From Phytohabitans suffuscus (GTDB taxonomy: Bacteria; Actinomycetota; Actinomycetes; Mycobacteriales; Micromonosporaceae), in NCBI RefSeq assembly GCF_011764565.1, contig NZ_AP022871.1, forward strand, positions 5,270,320 to 5,334,319: 64,000 nt of DNA, given 5' to 3'. This document shows, piece after piece, positions 35,294 to 44,607 of the stretch. Below the pieces are notes generated by a model. That model made no database searches. It saw only the letters and a list, made by a program, of their open reading frames with translations, and was not told where the DNA came from. Positions within the stretch are counted from its first letter, which is position 1. The number at the start of each line of letters is the position of its first letter. The position numbers and the translations under genes were made by a program.

Positions 35294-36856
35294 TCAGCCG
35301 GCCAGGTCGTGGAGGATGCGCTGGGCGGCGTTGTGGCCGGCGGCCCCGATCACGCTGCCGGCGGGGAAGCAGCCGGCGCTGCCCGCGTACACGCCGTCGA
35401 GGCCGGTGGCGTAGGGCATGCGGTCGGTGAAGGAGACCGTGTTGTCCACATGGTGGATGTGGCCGCCGGTGATGCCGAAGTGGCGCTCGATCCCGGCCGG
35501 CGTCAGCGGAAACGCGTCCGCCACGAGCGCCGAGGTGCCGGGCGCGTACGAGTCGCAGACGGCCAGCAGGTGCTCCACATAGGACGGCAGCTGCTCGTCG
35601 GTGATGGTGGCCGGCACCGACTGCACGAACAGCGCCGACGAGTGGTGCCCGCCCTCGTCCCGCAGCGACGGGTCCACTGTGGTGTGCACGTACCACTCGA
35701 TGGTCGGCTCGGCCGGGAGCCGGCCCGCCAGCACGTCTGTCCACATCGCACGGAGTGAGGCCATCGGCGAGTCCTGGTAGGGCAGCAGGTGGATCGTCGC
35801 GCCGAACGGGCTGGGCGCTTCCGGCGGCAGGCACGGGAAGCGGGGCAGGTCGGCGAGCGCCATGTTGACCTTGAGGGTGGTGCCGGGGCGGCGCACGCGC
35901 GCCATCCGCGCGGTCAGCTCCGCCGGCAGCGCGCCGCCGGGCAACAGCTCGATCAGCCGGTACGGGTCACACGCGCCCAGCACGACCTTCGCGCGCACCG
36001 CCCGCCCGTCCGCCAGGACCACGCCGGAGGCCGCGCCGCCGTCGAGGGAGATCTCCTTCACCTCGGTACCCGTGAACAGCTGGGCCCCGGCGGCGCGTGC
36101 CGCGTCGGCGAAGGTCCGCGCGACGGTGCCCATGCCGCCCTTGGCGATCATCCAAGTGCCGTCCGCGCCGGGCAGCCGGCACATGTTGTGCACGAGGAAG
36201 TTGTGGCCGGTGCCGGGGTCGTCCGGTCCGGCGTTGAGGCCGGAGAGGCCGTCGGTCACCGCGTACATGGACACCAGCAGCTCCGACCGGAACTCGAAGC
36301 GGGCCAGGTAGTCGGCGACCGAGCCACGTACCAGGTCGACGAAGGTCCGCCGCAGCGCGGGCCGGACGTAGCGCTCGGCGGTCTCCTCGACGGGCAGCGG
36401 CTCGGCCAGCCAGGCGGGGCCCAGGTCGTCGCGGAGCGCGCCGATCTCGGCCTGCATCGCGTCGTCGGCCGCCACGTCCTCGGGCGAGAAGAAGCGCGCC
36501 ATCTGCGCGCGGGTCGCCTCGCGGTCGCTGCCGAAGAGCAGGTATCCGGAGCCGGAGGCGCGCGTGGGCAGGAAGTAGTGCGGGTCGCGGCGCAGCACCG
36601 GGATGTCGACGTCGAGCGTCTTGAGCAGCTCGGGCGGCATGAGGCCGAGCAGGTACGACCCGGTGGACTGGCCCAGCCCCGGCACCCGCGGGAACGGGTG
36701 CTCGGTGCGGGCCGCGCCGCCGAGCACGCCGGCCGCCTCCAGCACCACCACGTCGAGGCCGGCGCGGGCCAGCAGCACCGCCGACACGAGCCCGTTGTGT
36801 CCGGCTCCGACAATCACCACGTCCGCACGCTCAGGCACCAGCTGACTCCCGCTCAT
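35294..36856 (-). CDS. FAD-dependent oxidoreductase, phytoene dehydrogenase-like
   Basis: 520 residues. The N-terminal dinucleotide-binding motif is VVIVGAGHNGLVSAVLLARA, followed by VVVLEAAGVLGGAARTE. The C-terminal FAD motif is TGLDGVYAGSAGCFPAGSVI. GAFCPhi-type internal sequence MIAKGGMGTVARTFADAARA fits the CrtI/RetSat-like family, acting on carotenoids or other polyenes or amines. No carotenoid genes are adjacent, so the substrate is open. It lies 12 bp from the TetR gene and both are on the minus strand, suggesting co-transcription. Confidence 0.87.
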   Translation of the reverse strand: MSGSQLVPERADVVIVGAGHNGLVSAVLLARAGLDVVVLEAAGVLGGAARTEHPFPRVPGLGQSTGSYLLGLMPPELLKTLDVDIPVLRRDPHYFLPTRASGSGYLLFGSDREATRAQMARFFSPEDVAADDAMQAEIGALRDDLGPAWLAEPLPVEETAERYVRPALRRTFVDLVRGSVADYLARFEFRSELLVSMYAVTDGLSGLNAGPDDPGTGHNFLVHNMCRLPGADGTWMIAKGGMGTVARTFADAARAAGAQLFTGTEVKEISLDGGAASGVVLADGRAVRAKVVLGACDPYRLIELLPGGALPAELTARMARVRRPGTTLKVNMALADLPRFPCLPPEAPSPFGATIHLLPYQDSPMASLRAMWTDVLAGRLPAEPTIEWYVHTTVDPSLRDEGGHHSSALFVQSVPATITDEQLPSYVEHLLAVCDSYAPGTSALVADAFPLTPAGIERHFGITGGHIHHVDNTVSFTDRMPYATGLDGVYAGSAGCFPAGSVIGAAGHNAAQRILHDLAG

Positions 36857-36867
36857 GCCTGGCTACG

Positions 36868-37575
36868 TTACTTCGGCAGCGCGCCAACCTGGCTCAGGAA
36901 CTGGACGATCTCCGCCTCGAAGAGCGCCTCCGGCTTGGTCAGCGCCCAGCGCACCTGGTGGAAGACCTCCATCGCGACCATGCCGTAGAGCCGCGCCCAG
37001 CCGGACAGGAACGTGTACGCCACCTCGATCGGCAGGTCGCCGTGGGCCTGGCGCAGCGGGCCGAGGTAGGGGCCGAGGTGCTCCAGCATGTACTCGCGGG
37101 GCGGCGTGGGCCACGGCTCGCGCTGCCAGAGCTTGAGAAACGCGGCCACGTACGGCCGGCCGAGGTCGGCACCCGGGTCGTCCGGCAGGCAGTCCAGGGC
37201 GAGCTCGCCCACGCCCGGGACCGGTGCGCCGAAGACCAGCCCGAACTCGACCGGGTTGGCGACCGCCCAGGCCCGGTACGCGCGGGCCATCGCGGCGAGC
37301 TGGCGTCCCGGGTCGTCGCCGGCCGCCTCGCCGGCCGCCGCCACCACGCCGGCCACCTCGCCCATCAGGTCTTCGGCGAGCGCGACCACCAGCGCTTCGA
37401 GGCTGGGGAAGTAGCGGTAGATGGCCGGCGCGGTCATCCCCATGTCACGGGCGATCTGGCGCAGCGAGATGGCCTGCGGGCCGCCGGCCACCAGCAGCCG
37501 CCGCGCGCCCTCCTTGATCTCGGAGACGGCCGCCGACCGCAGGCGCTCCCGACGCGTGGGTGACGAAGCCGTCAT
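36868..37575 (-). CDS. TetR-family transcriptional regulator
   Basis: 235 residues. The DNA-binding helix-turn-helix is ISLRQIARDMGMTAPAIYRY followed by FPSLEALVVALAE (residues ~38-70). The C-terminal part resembles the TetR_C_33/WHG type (VANPVEFGLVFGAPVPG). It is divergent from the MMPL transporter with a 107-bp gap containing a palindrome, and upstream of the oxidoreductase. It probably represses the MMPL gene and itself. Confidence 0.9.
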   Translation of the reverse strand: MTASSPTRRERLRSAAVSEIKEGARRLLVAGGPQAISLRQIARDMGMTAPAIYRYFPSLEALVVALAEDLMGEVAGVVAAAGEAAGDDPGRQLAAMARAYRAWAVANPVEFGLVFGAPVPGVGELALDCLPDDPGADLGRPYVAAFLKLWQREPWPTPPREYMLEHLGPYLGPLRQAHGDLPIEVAYTFLSGWARLYGMVAMEVFHQVRWALTKPEALFEAEIVQFLSQVGALPK

Positions 37576-37615
37576 ACCCGCGAACCCCTTGACACCCGCG
37601 AACGGCGATTGCGAC

Positions 37616-37632
37616 AGTAAACATCGTTCACT
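37616..37632. promoter_or_regulatory. Putative TetR operator
   Basis: AGTAAAC-ATC-GTTCACT, 7-bp arms with one mismatch, lies between the divergent tetR and MMPL genes and matches the AGTGAAC-type half-site common for TetR regulators. Confidence 0.55.
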
Positions 37633-37682
37633 CAGCTGATCGACTATTACAGCTTAGCGGCCCTGGCGTTGGGGGAAAGCGG

Positions 37683-39833
37683 ATGTTCGCGTGGTGGGGC
37701 AGGGTGGTCGTGCGGCTGCGGTGGGCCGTGCTCGCGGCGGCCGCGGTGCTGGTCGTGCTGGGTGCCACCTGGGGCACGGGCGTCTTCGGCAAGCTGACCG
37801 GCGGGGGCTTCGACGACCCGGGCAGCGAGTCGACGAAGGCCCGCGCCCGGATCATCGCCGAGCTGGGCAACCAGGACGTCGACGTGCTCGTCCTCTACTC
37901 CAGCGACAGCGCCACGGTGGACCAGCCGGCCTTCCGCGACCCGGTCACCACCACGCTCGCCCGGCTCGGCGGCATGCCCGAGGTGGCGAGCGTGACCAGC
38001 TGGTACGACACGCGGGCCGCCAACCTCGTCTCGACCGACCGCCACGCCACGTACGCGGTCGTGCAGCTGCGAGGGGTCGATCCGGACGACAAGATCGCCG
38101 CGTACGAGCGGGTGGAGCCGGCCCTCGACGCGCCCGGCGTGACCACCGAGGCGGGCGGCACGGTGCCGTTCGGGCACGAGGCCAACGAGCAGACCGAGCG
38201 CGACCTGATCCGCGCCGAGGCGCTCTCGCTGCCGGTGCTCCTGGTGCTGCTCGTGGTGATCTTCGGCGGCCTCGTCGCGGCCGGTACTCCACTGGTGATC
38301 GGCGGCCTGGCGATCCTCGGCGCGTTCGTGGCGGTACGCCTGCTCACCTTCGTCACCGACATCTCGGTCTTCGCGGTCAACGTGATCACGCTGATCGGCC
38401 TCGGCATGGCGATCGACTACGCCCTCTTCGTGATCAGCCGCTTTCGCGAGGAGCTGGCCGCGGGGCACGGCACCCCGGCCGCGATCCGGCGGACCATGAC
38501 CACCGCCGGCCGCACCGTGATGGTCTCCGGCCTCACGATCGCGCTCGCGCTGGCCAGCCTGCTGATCTACCCGCAGAGCTTCCTGCGCTCCATGGCGTAC
38601 GGCGGCGTCGCGGCCGTGCTCGTCGCGATGCTCGGCGCGCTCACCGTGCTGCCCGCGCTGCTCGCCGTGCTCGGCCCGCGGGTGAACGCGCTGCGCATCC
38701 CCACGCCGTGGCGCCGCCGCTCCGCGGGCGAGGGCTGGGCGCGGGTGGCCCGCAGCGTGATGCGCCGCCCCTGGCTGTACGCGGTCGGCGTCGTAGCGAT
38801 CCTCGCCGTCTTCGCCGCGCCGGCGGTACGGATGCAGTTCGGCGGCTTCGACGAGCGGGTGCTGCCGGCCGGCAGTGAGCCACGGGTGGTCGCCGACCGG
38901 CTGGCGGCCGACTTCCCGGGCAGCACGGTGGGGCCGATCGAGGTGCTGGTCTCCGGCGCGTCGGCGGCCGAGGCGCGGGGGTTCGCCGAGCGGGTCGAGC
39001 GGGTGCCGGGCGTGACCGGGGTGGGAGTGACCGCCAACCGGGGCGACTCGACGCTGCTGTCCGTCACGTACACCGGTGAGCCCTCCGGCGACGCGGCGCA
39101 GGACGCGGTGCGCGCGATCCGCGACCTGCCCGCCCCGCCCGGCGCCGAGGTGCTGGTCACCGGCCGTACCGCCGCCGACGTCGACCTCGTCTCCAGCCTC
39201 GCCTCCCGGCTGCCCTGGATGGCTTTGATCATGGCTGCGGCAACGCTGGTGCTGCTGTTCCTCGCGTTCGGCTCGGTGGTGCTGCCGATCAAGGCGGTAC
39301 TCATGAACCTCGTCTCGATCGGCGCCTCGTTTGGCGTGGTGGTCTGGATCTTTCAGGACGGGCACCTCTCCGGCCCGCTGGCCTTCACCTCGACCGGCGC
39401 CATCGATCCGAGCAACCTGATCCTCATGCTGGCCGTCCTCTTCGGACTCGCCACGGACTACGAGGTGTTCCTGCTGTCCCGGGTGCGCGAGGAGTGGGAC
39501 CGCACCGGCGACAACACCGCGTCGGTGGCGACCGGGCTGGCGGCGACGGGCCGCATCATCACGGCCGCCGCGCTGCTGCTCATCGTGGTGGTGGCCGGCT
39601 TCGCGACCGGCGGCATCACGTTCATCAAGCTGATCGGCATCGGCATGATCGTCGCCATCGTCGTGGACGCGACGCTGGTCCGCGCCCTCCTCGTGCCGGC
39701 GACGATGCGCCTGCTGGGCCGCTGGAACTGGTGGGCCCCCGGCCCGCTCGGCCGCGTCTACCGCCGCTACGGCATCCGCGAGGGTGAACCCGCCGAACCC
39801 GCCCGCGAACCGCAGCCCGCCGCACACCCCTGA
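37683..39833 (+). CDS. MMPL-family RND transporter
   Basis: 716 residues with twelve predicted helices in two repeats. Each half has a large extracytoplasmic loop (residues ~45-180 and ~385-515). Conserved MMPL/SSD sequence includes GLGMAIDYALFVISRFREEL in the first half and LFGLATDYEVFLLSRVREEW in the second, both with the proton-relay Asp-Tyr. Members export lipids or drugs with proton-motive force. The ATG at 37683 lies 50 bp from the putative operator, implying control by the divergent TetR protein. The substrate is not predictable. Confidence 0.92.
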   Translation: MFAWWGRVVVRLRWAVLAAAAVLVVLGATWGTGVFGKLTGGGFDDPGSESTKARARIIAELGNQDVDVLVLYSSDSATVDQPAFRDPVTTTLARLGGMPEVASVTSWYDTRAANLVSTDRHATYAVVQLRGVDPDDKIAAYERVEPALDAPGVTTEAGGTVPFGHEANEQTERDLIRAEALSLPVLLVLLVVIFGGLVAAGTPLVIGGLAILGAFVAVRLLTFVTDISVFAVNVITLIGLGMAIDYALFVISRFREELAAGHGTPAAIRRTMTTAGRTVMVSGLTIALALASLLIYPQSFLRSMAYGGVAAVLVAMLGALTVLPALLAVLGPRVNALRIPTPWRRRSAGEGWARVARSVMRRPWLYAVGVVAILAVFAAPAVRMQFGGFDERVLPAGSEPRVVADRLAADFPGSTVGPIEVLVSGASAAEARGFAERVERVPGVTGVGVTANRGDSTLLSVTYTGEPSGDAAQDAVRAIRDLPAPPGAEVLVTGRTAADVDLVSSLASRLPWMALIMAAATLVLLFLAFGSVVLPIKAVLMNLVSIGASFGVVVWIFQDGHLSGPLAFTSTGAIDPSNLILMLAVLFGLATDYEVFLLSRVREEWDRTGDNTASVATGLAATGRIITAAALLLIVVVAGFATGGITFIKLIGIGMIVAIVVDATLVRALLVPATMRLLGRWNWWAPGPLGRVYRRYGIREGEPAEPAREPQPAAHP

Positions 39834-40031
39834 CCCGCAAGCACCCCCGGCCAGCTGGCCTCTTCTCTGGGCGGCTCGCACCACCGCGCTCGACGGCGCA
39901 CGCTCCGCAGCGGTCGTGCCCCGTTCCCGCGCGGGCGTCTTCAAAGATCCAAACCCGAAGAGATCCGGCTACCGTTGTCCCTGCGGGCGTCACTCTGCGG
40001 GGGCCTTGATCAAACTAGGCTGAGTGTATCG

Positions 40032-40068
40032 CGTCCGGACCGTTGCTCCTGCGGCCTCACCCGCCGCG
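40032..40068 (-). repeat. R1 dispersed repeat, copy F (truncated)
   Basis: 37 bp from the central GTCCGGACC to the CCGCCGCG end; the GAGCTACCGCG end is missing. Confidence 0.8.
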
Positions 40069-40130
40069 TGACACAACCCCCAACCCCGCTCCGCCTTCGG
40101 ATCCCTTGAGCGGCGACAGCTCCGGTCGTC

Positions 40131-40213
40131 CGTGGCGAATCGTTGCCCCTGGGGATTCCGCTGGCGAATTCGATGGTCGCTGTGACCTGTGGACACGTAG
40201 CCGGGAGCGTCGA
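40131..40213 (+). repeat. R5 dispersed repeat, copy a
   Basis: Shares TTGCCCCT, GCTGGCGA(A/G)TTCGA and GCTGTGACCTG blocks in order and spacing with 48851-48936. Confidence 0.7.
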
Positions 40214-40228
40214 AGGAGCTGTCGGCGC

Positions 40229-40295
40229 GGTGGTCGTTCGCCCGATATCCGTGTGATGCGCCGGCCAGGACGCGGATTCTGGGCGAACGATCACC
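40229..40295. repeat. Hairpin R4 (15-bp arms)
   Basis: GGTGGTCGTTCGCCC (40229-40243) pairs with GGGCGAACGATCACC (40281-40295) at 14 of 15 positions. Related arms occur at 40432 and 49371. Confidence 0.65.
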
Positions 40296-40624
40296 AGCAG
40301 CCAGTGGGGCACGAAGCGGATCTGGCCGCGACCGGCGAAACCCGTCTCGGGTCAACCCCAGGCCCGCGGACGCTATGCGATCTACTCGGACCTCCACCCC
40401 GAAAGACGTGATTGCGCGTCGCGCCGGCACTGGTGATCGTTTACCCAAACCATGCCCTGCCGGCCACGCTGAGCCTGGAGGGGCGGCTGTGTACCACGTC
40501 CGCGTCTTGGGTTGATCCCGAAGCGTCGATCCCAACAGCAGCCAGGTACCACGATCTGGCGCGAGTTGCGCCGGGACAGTGACAGCAAGCCACAGCGGCG
40601 ACCCAGCGGCCAGACACGCGCGGT

Positions 40625-40693
40625 CAGCGATTCTCCCGGCTACGTTTTCGCAGGTACCGCAGTCCTCGAATGAGCCAGCAGAGTCCTCGCAGG
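40625..40693 (-). repeat. R5 dispersed repeat, copy b
   Basis: Reverse-oriented copy ending in GCCAGCAGAGTCCTCGC; its reverse complement matches the block ACTCTGCTGGC ... GGGAGAATCGCTG of the copy at 48.9 kb. Confidence 0.7.
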
Positions 40694-40847
40694 CCGGTCT
40701 CGGGTGAGCGATCAGCATCCTGGGACGCGGCGGGCCGGCGCAGCCGGCTTGGGGGTCGGGTTGTGAGCCGGGACAAACCGGCCACCGGAGCCGGAGCCGG
40801 CAGGCTCCGCCCGCCGGCTCCGGACGGGGCGCTGAAAGAATGGCCCG

Positions 40848-42065
40848 GTGAGCTCTCCCCGCGAGATCGTGCTTCTCGGCTCGACCGGGTCGATCGGCAC
40901 GCAGGCGATCGACATCGTCCGGCGTAACCCCGACCGCTTCCGGGTGGTGGCCGTCGGCGGCGGCGGTGGCAACGTCGAGCTGCTCGCCGCCCAGGCGCTG
41001 GAGCTGGGCGTCGAGGCGGTGGGGGTGGCCAGGGCCTCCGTCGCCCAGGACCTGCAGCTCGCGTTCTACGCCGAGGCGTCCCGCCGGGGGTACGCGACCG
41101 GCGACTTCCGGATCCCCAAGATCCTGGCCGGGCCGGACGCGATGGCCGAGCTGGCCGAGTGGCCGGGAAGCGGCGGGCGGGACGTCACGGTGCTCAACGG
41201 CGTGGTCGGCTCCCTCGGGCTCGCGCCGACGCTGGCCGCGCTGCGCGCCGGGCGTACCCTCGCGCTGGCCAACAAGGAGTCCCTCGTGGCCGGCGGCCCC
41301 CTCGTCAGGGCCGCGGTGACGCGGCCGGGGCAGATCGTGCCCGTCGACTCCGAGCATTCGGCGCTGGCCCAGTGCCTGCGCGGTGGCTCGGCGGACGAGG
41401 TGCGGCGGCTGGTGCTGACCGCGAGCGGGGGAGCGTTCCGGGGGCGGCGGCGCGATGAGCTGACCGATGTCACGCCCGAGCAGGCGCTCGCCCACCCGAC
41501 CTGGCGGATGGGGCCGGTCGTGACCATCAACTCGGCCACGCTGGTCAACAAGGGCCTCGAGGTGATCGAGGCGCACGAGCTCTTCGGGATCGGGTACGAC
41601 GCGATCGAGGTCATGGTGCACCCGCAGTCCGTGATCCACTCGATGGTGGAGTTCGTGGACGGGTCGACGCTCGCCCAGGCCAGCCCGCCCGACATGCGGC
41701 TGCCGATCGCGCTGGCGCTCGGCTGGCCCGACCGGGTGCCCGACGCGGCGCCGGGGGTCGACTGGACCGGGGCGCACACCTGGGAGTTCACGCCGCTGGA
41801 CGACGCGGCCTTCCCGGCGGTGCGGGTGGCCAAGGAGGCGGGCGCGGCCGGACGCTGCCGCCCGGCCGTCTACAACGCGGCCAACGAGGAGTGTGTGGCG
41901 GCGTTCGTGGCCGGCCGCCTGCCATTCCTGGGGATGGTTGAAACGCTCGAACGGGTACTGGACGAGGCTCCGGACTTCGACGAACCAGGTACCGTCGAGG
42001 ACGTGCTCGAGGCGGAGTCCTGGGCGCGGGCGCACGCCCTGCGGATCATCGGTGAAGGAGCTTGA
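40848..42065 (+). CDS. dxr: 1-deoxy-D-xylulose 5-phosphate reductoisomerase
   Basis: 405 residues, normal length. It makes 2-C-methyl-D-erythritol 4-phosphate with NADPH, the committed step of the MEP isoprenoid pathway. The NADPH motif is LLGSTGSIGTQAIDIV (residues 8-23). The active-site segments are LANKESLVAGG, VDSEHSALAQCL and the flexible loop and metal site near HPQSVIHSMVEFVDGS. GTG 40848 is the family start. Its stop overlaps the next ATG, coupling it to the site-2 protease as in other actinobacteria. Confidence 0.96.
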   Translation: MSSPREIVLLGSTGSIGTQAIDIVRRNPDRFRVVAVGGGGGNVELLAAQALELGVEAVGVARASVAQDLQLAFYAEASRRGYATGDFRIPKILAGPDAMAELAEWPGSGGRDVTVLNGVVGSLGLAPTLAALRAGRTLALANKESLVAGGPLVRAAVTRPGQIVPVDSEHSALAQCLRGGSADEVRRLVLTASGGAFRGRRRDELTDVTPEQALAHPTWRMGPVVTINSATLVNKGLEVIEAHELFGIGYDAIEVMVHPQSVIHSMVEFVDGSTLAQASPPDMRLPIALALGWPDRVPDAAPGVDWTGAHTWEFTPLDDAAFPAVRVAKEAGAAGRCRPAVYNAANEECVAAFVAGRLPFLGMVETLERVLDEAPDFDEPGTVEDVLEAESWARAHALRIIGEGA

Positions 42066-43342
42066 TGGAGATCTTCGGGATCCTCCTGTTCGCGCTGGGT
42101 ATCTTCATCTCCGTCGCCCTCCACGAGGCCGGACATATGGGTACTGCGCGGATGTTCGGGATGAAGGTCACCCGCTTCTTCGTGGGCTTCGGGCCGACGC
42201 TCTTCGCCTTCAGGCGCAAGGAGACCGAGTACGGGCTGAAGGCGATCCCGGCCGGCGCGTTCGTGAAGATCGTCGGGATGACGCCGCAGGACGACGACGT
42301 GGCGCCCGAGGACCAGCCGCGCGCGATGTGGCGCTTCCCGGTCTGGAAGCGCACGGTCGTGATGAGCGCCGGGTCGGTCACGCACTTCGCGCTCGGCATC
42401 CTGATCCTGTGGGGCCTGTTCTCCTTCGTCCCGCTCAACGACCAGTCCAAGCTGCAGAGCCAGCCGGTCACCATCGCGAGCGTCTCGCCCTGCGTCGAGC
42501 AGCAGTGGAGCGTCGACCCGGCCACCCAGCGTGAGCGCGCCTGCGAAAAGGGCGTCGACCCGGACAGCGCGGCCGTCATGCTCGGCCTCCAGCCCGGCGA
42601 CACCATCACCGCGCTCAACGGGCAGCGGGTCACCGGCTGGGACGCGCTGACCACACAGATCCGCGCCTCCGGCGGCCAGCAGGTCAGCATCACGTTCGAC
42701 CGGGACGGCACCTCGCAGACCAGGTCCGTCACGCTGCCGGTCGCCGAGCGGGTCAAGCAGCAGGTGATCCGCGACGACCCGGACCGCGCGGCCACCGACA
42801 TCACCCCCGCCGACCTGGAGAAAGTCGGCATGCTCGGCATCACGCCGGTGATCCCGCGCACCGCGGCGGGCCCGATCGACGGCGTCGGCAAGGCCGTCGA
42901 CCAGACCGGCGTGATGTTCGAGGGCACGTTCAGCGCGCTCAAGCGCTTCCCGGAGAAGGTGCCGGCGCTGTGGGCCGCGCTGACCGGTGACGAGCGCGAC
43001 CCGGAGACGCCGATCAGCGTGGTCGGCGCCAGCCGGATCGGCGGCGAGCTTTTCGACCGCGGTGAGTGGCCGACGTTCATCCTGCTGCTGGCCGCGCTCA
43101 ACTTCTTCATCGGCATCTTCAACCTGCTGCCGCTGCTCCCGCTCGACGGCGGGCACATCGCGATCGCCTGGTTCGAAAAGGTGCGCTCGTGGCTGTACGC
43201 GCGGCTCGGCCGGCCGGACCCGGGGCGGGTCGACTACTTCAAGCTCATGCCGGTCACCTACGTGGTGATCCTGATCTTCGGCGGGTTCACCTTGCTGACG
43301 GTGGCCGCCGATATCGTCAACCCGATCCAGCTGCCCTTCTGA
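42065..43342 (+). CDS. rip1: Site-2 intramembrane metalloprotease (RseP/Rip1 type)
   Basis: 425 residues. The zinc-binding HExxH lies in the first helix (ISVALHEAGHMGTARMFGMK), and the third ligand is in LLPLLPLDGGHIAIAW near the C-terminus. A PDZ domain sits between (~residues 150-260, GLQPGDTITALNGQRV). It cleaves membrane anti-sigma factors and similar substrates. In M. tuberculosis the Rip1 gene occupies the same dxr-rip1-ispG position. ATG 42065 overlaps the dxr stop (TGATG) and is preceded by GAAGGAG; a TTG one codon upstream is less likely. Confidence 0.94.
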   Translation: MEIFGILLFALGIFISVALHEAGHMGTARMFGMKVTRFFVGFGPTLFAFRRKETEYGLKAIPAGAFVKIVGMTPQDDDVAPEDQPRAMWRFPVWKRTVVMSAGSVTHFALGILILWGLFSFVPLNDQSKLQSQPVTIASVSPCVEQQWSVDPATQRERACEKGVDPDSAAVMLGLQPGDTITALNGQRVTGWDALTTQIRASGGQQVSITFDRDGTSQTRSVTLPVAERVKQQVIRDDPDRAATDITPADLEKVGMLGITPVIPRTAAGPIDGVGKAVDQTGVMFEGTFSALKRFPEKVPALWAALTGDERDPETPISVVGASRIGGELFDRGEWPTFILLLAALNFFIGIFNLLPLLPLDGGHIAIAWFEKVRSWLYARLGRPDPGRVDYFKLMPVTYVVILIFGGFTLLTVAADIVNPIQLPF

Positions 43343-43354
43343 GGTGATCTTCCT

Positions 43355-44527
43355 GTGAGCGCCGTATCCCTTGGGATGCCAGCGGTACCTCCGCCGCCGC
43401 TGGCCCCGCGCCGCGAGTCGCGGCAGATCATGGTGGGCCCGGTGCCGGTGGGCGGAGGCGCGCCGGTCTCGGTGCAGTCGATGACCACCACGCTGACCGC
43501 CGACGTCAACGCGACGCTCCAGCAGATCGCCGAGCTGACCGCGTCGGGCTGCCAGATCGTGCGCGTCGCGGTGCCCTCGGCCGACGACGTGGCGGCGCTG
43601 CCCGCGATCGCCAGGAAGTCGCAGATCCCGGTGATCGCCGACATCCACTTCCAGCCCAGGTACGTGTTCGCCGCGATCGAGGCCGGCTGCGCGGCGGTGC
43701 GGGTCAACCCGGGCAACATCAAGGCGTTCGACGACAAGGTGGCCGAGATCGCCCGCGCGGCGGCGGACGCCAAGGTGCCGATCCGGATCGGGGTCAACGC
43801 CGGCTCGCTCGACAAGCGGCTGATGGCCAAGTACGGCAAAGCCACCGCCGAGGCGCTGGTCGAGTCGGCGCTGTGGGAGTGCTCGCTGTTCGAGGAGCAC
43901 GGCTTCCGCGACATCAAGATCTCGGTCAAGCACAACGACCCGGTCGTGATGATCCGCGCCTACCGGCAGCTCGCCGAGCAGTGCGACTACCCGCTGCACC
44001 TCGGCGTGACCGAGGCCGGCCCGGCGTTTCAGGGCACGGTGAAGTCGGCGGTCGCGTTCGGCGCGCTGCTGGCCGAGGGCATCGGCGACACCATCCGGGT
44101 GTCGCTGTCCGCGCCGCCGGTCGAGGAGATCAAGGTCGGCAACGCGATCCTGGAGTCGCTCGGCCTGCGCGAGCGCGGCCTCGAGATCGTCTCCTGCCCG
44201 TCGTGCGGCCGCGCCCAGGTCGACGTGTACACGCTGGCCGACCAGGTCACCGCCGGCCTGGAGGGCCTGCCGGTGCCGCTGCGCGTGGCCGTGATGGGCT
44301 GCGTCGTCAACGGTCCGGGCGAGGCCCGCGAGGCCGACCTCGGGGTCGCCTCCGGCAACGGCAAGGGCCAGATCTTCGTCAAGGGCGAGGTCATCAAGAC
44401 CGTGCCCGAGTCGCAGATCGTGGAGACGCTGATCGAAGAGGCGCTGCGCCTGGCCGACGAGATGGGCGCCGAGCTGCCGGAGGAGCTGCGCGACCTGGTC
44501 CCGGGCCCGCGCGTCACCGTCCACTGA
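43355..44527 (+). CDS. ispG: (E)-4-hydroxy-3-methylbut-2-enyl-diphosphate synthase
   Basis: 390 residues. A [4Fe-4S] enzyme of the MEP pathway converting MEcPP to HMBPP. The TIM-barrel part (VGGGAPVSVQSMTTTLTADV, VIADIHFQPRYVFAAIEAGC, KISVKHNDPVVMI) is followed by the iron-sulfur domain. That domain has CPSCGRAQVD and the third cysteine in GCVVNGPGEAREADLGVA. GTG 43355 is 12 bp after the protease gene, forming a dxr-rip1-ispG operon. Confidence 0.97.
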   Translation: MSAVSLGMPAVPPPPLAPRRESRQIMVGPVPVGGGAPVSVQSMTTTLTADVNATLQQIAELTASGCQIVRVAVPSADDVAALPAIARKSQIPVIADIHFQPRYVFAAIEAGCAAVRVNPGNIKAFDDKVAEIARAAADAKVPIRIGVNAGSLDKRLMAKYGKATAEALVESALWECSLFEEHGFRDIKISVKHNDPVVMIRAYRQLAEQCDYPLHLGVTEAGPAFQGTVKSAVAFGALLAEGIGDTIRVSLSAPPVEEIKVGNAILESLGLRERGLEIVSCPSCGRAQVDVYTLADQVTAGLEGLPVPLRVAVMGCVVNGPGEAREADLGVASGNGKGQIFVKGEVIKTVPESQIVETLIEEALRLADEMGAELPEELRDLVPGPRVTVH

Positions 44528-44607
44528 GGACCGCCCGCCCGCGCGTGTGACGGGGCAGCCAGGAAAATCGATATAGCGACGTCAGGGTGGTCGGTAGCCT
44601 TTGGCCC

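Larger units (their letters stand above)
39834..40847. other. Gene-free repeat island 2
   Basis: 1014 bp between the MMPL gene and dxr with no convincing gene. It contains a truncated R1 (40032-40068), R5 copies (40131-40213 plus; 40625-40693 minus), a hairpin with 15-bp arms (40229-40295), a partial R3-like right half (40528-40556) and short ORFs of repeat composition. The dxr promoter must lie in its right end. Confidence 0.8.

Noticed and set aside
37647..39944. 765-aa open frame on the minus strand opposite the MMPL gene
   Set aside because: Its sequence is Arg/His/Glu-rich without any domain and mirrors the codon bias of the transporter gene, which is clearly real on the plus strand.
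40670..40927. 85-aa ORF upstream of dxr
   Set aside because: Composed of R5 repeat and the dxr leader in a shadow frame, overlapping the true dxr start.
41870..44524. 884-aa open frame opposite the rip1-ispG genes
   Set aside because: Low-complexity antisense shadow of well-supported genes; no start context or conserved motif.
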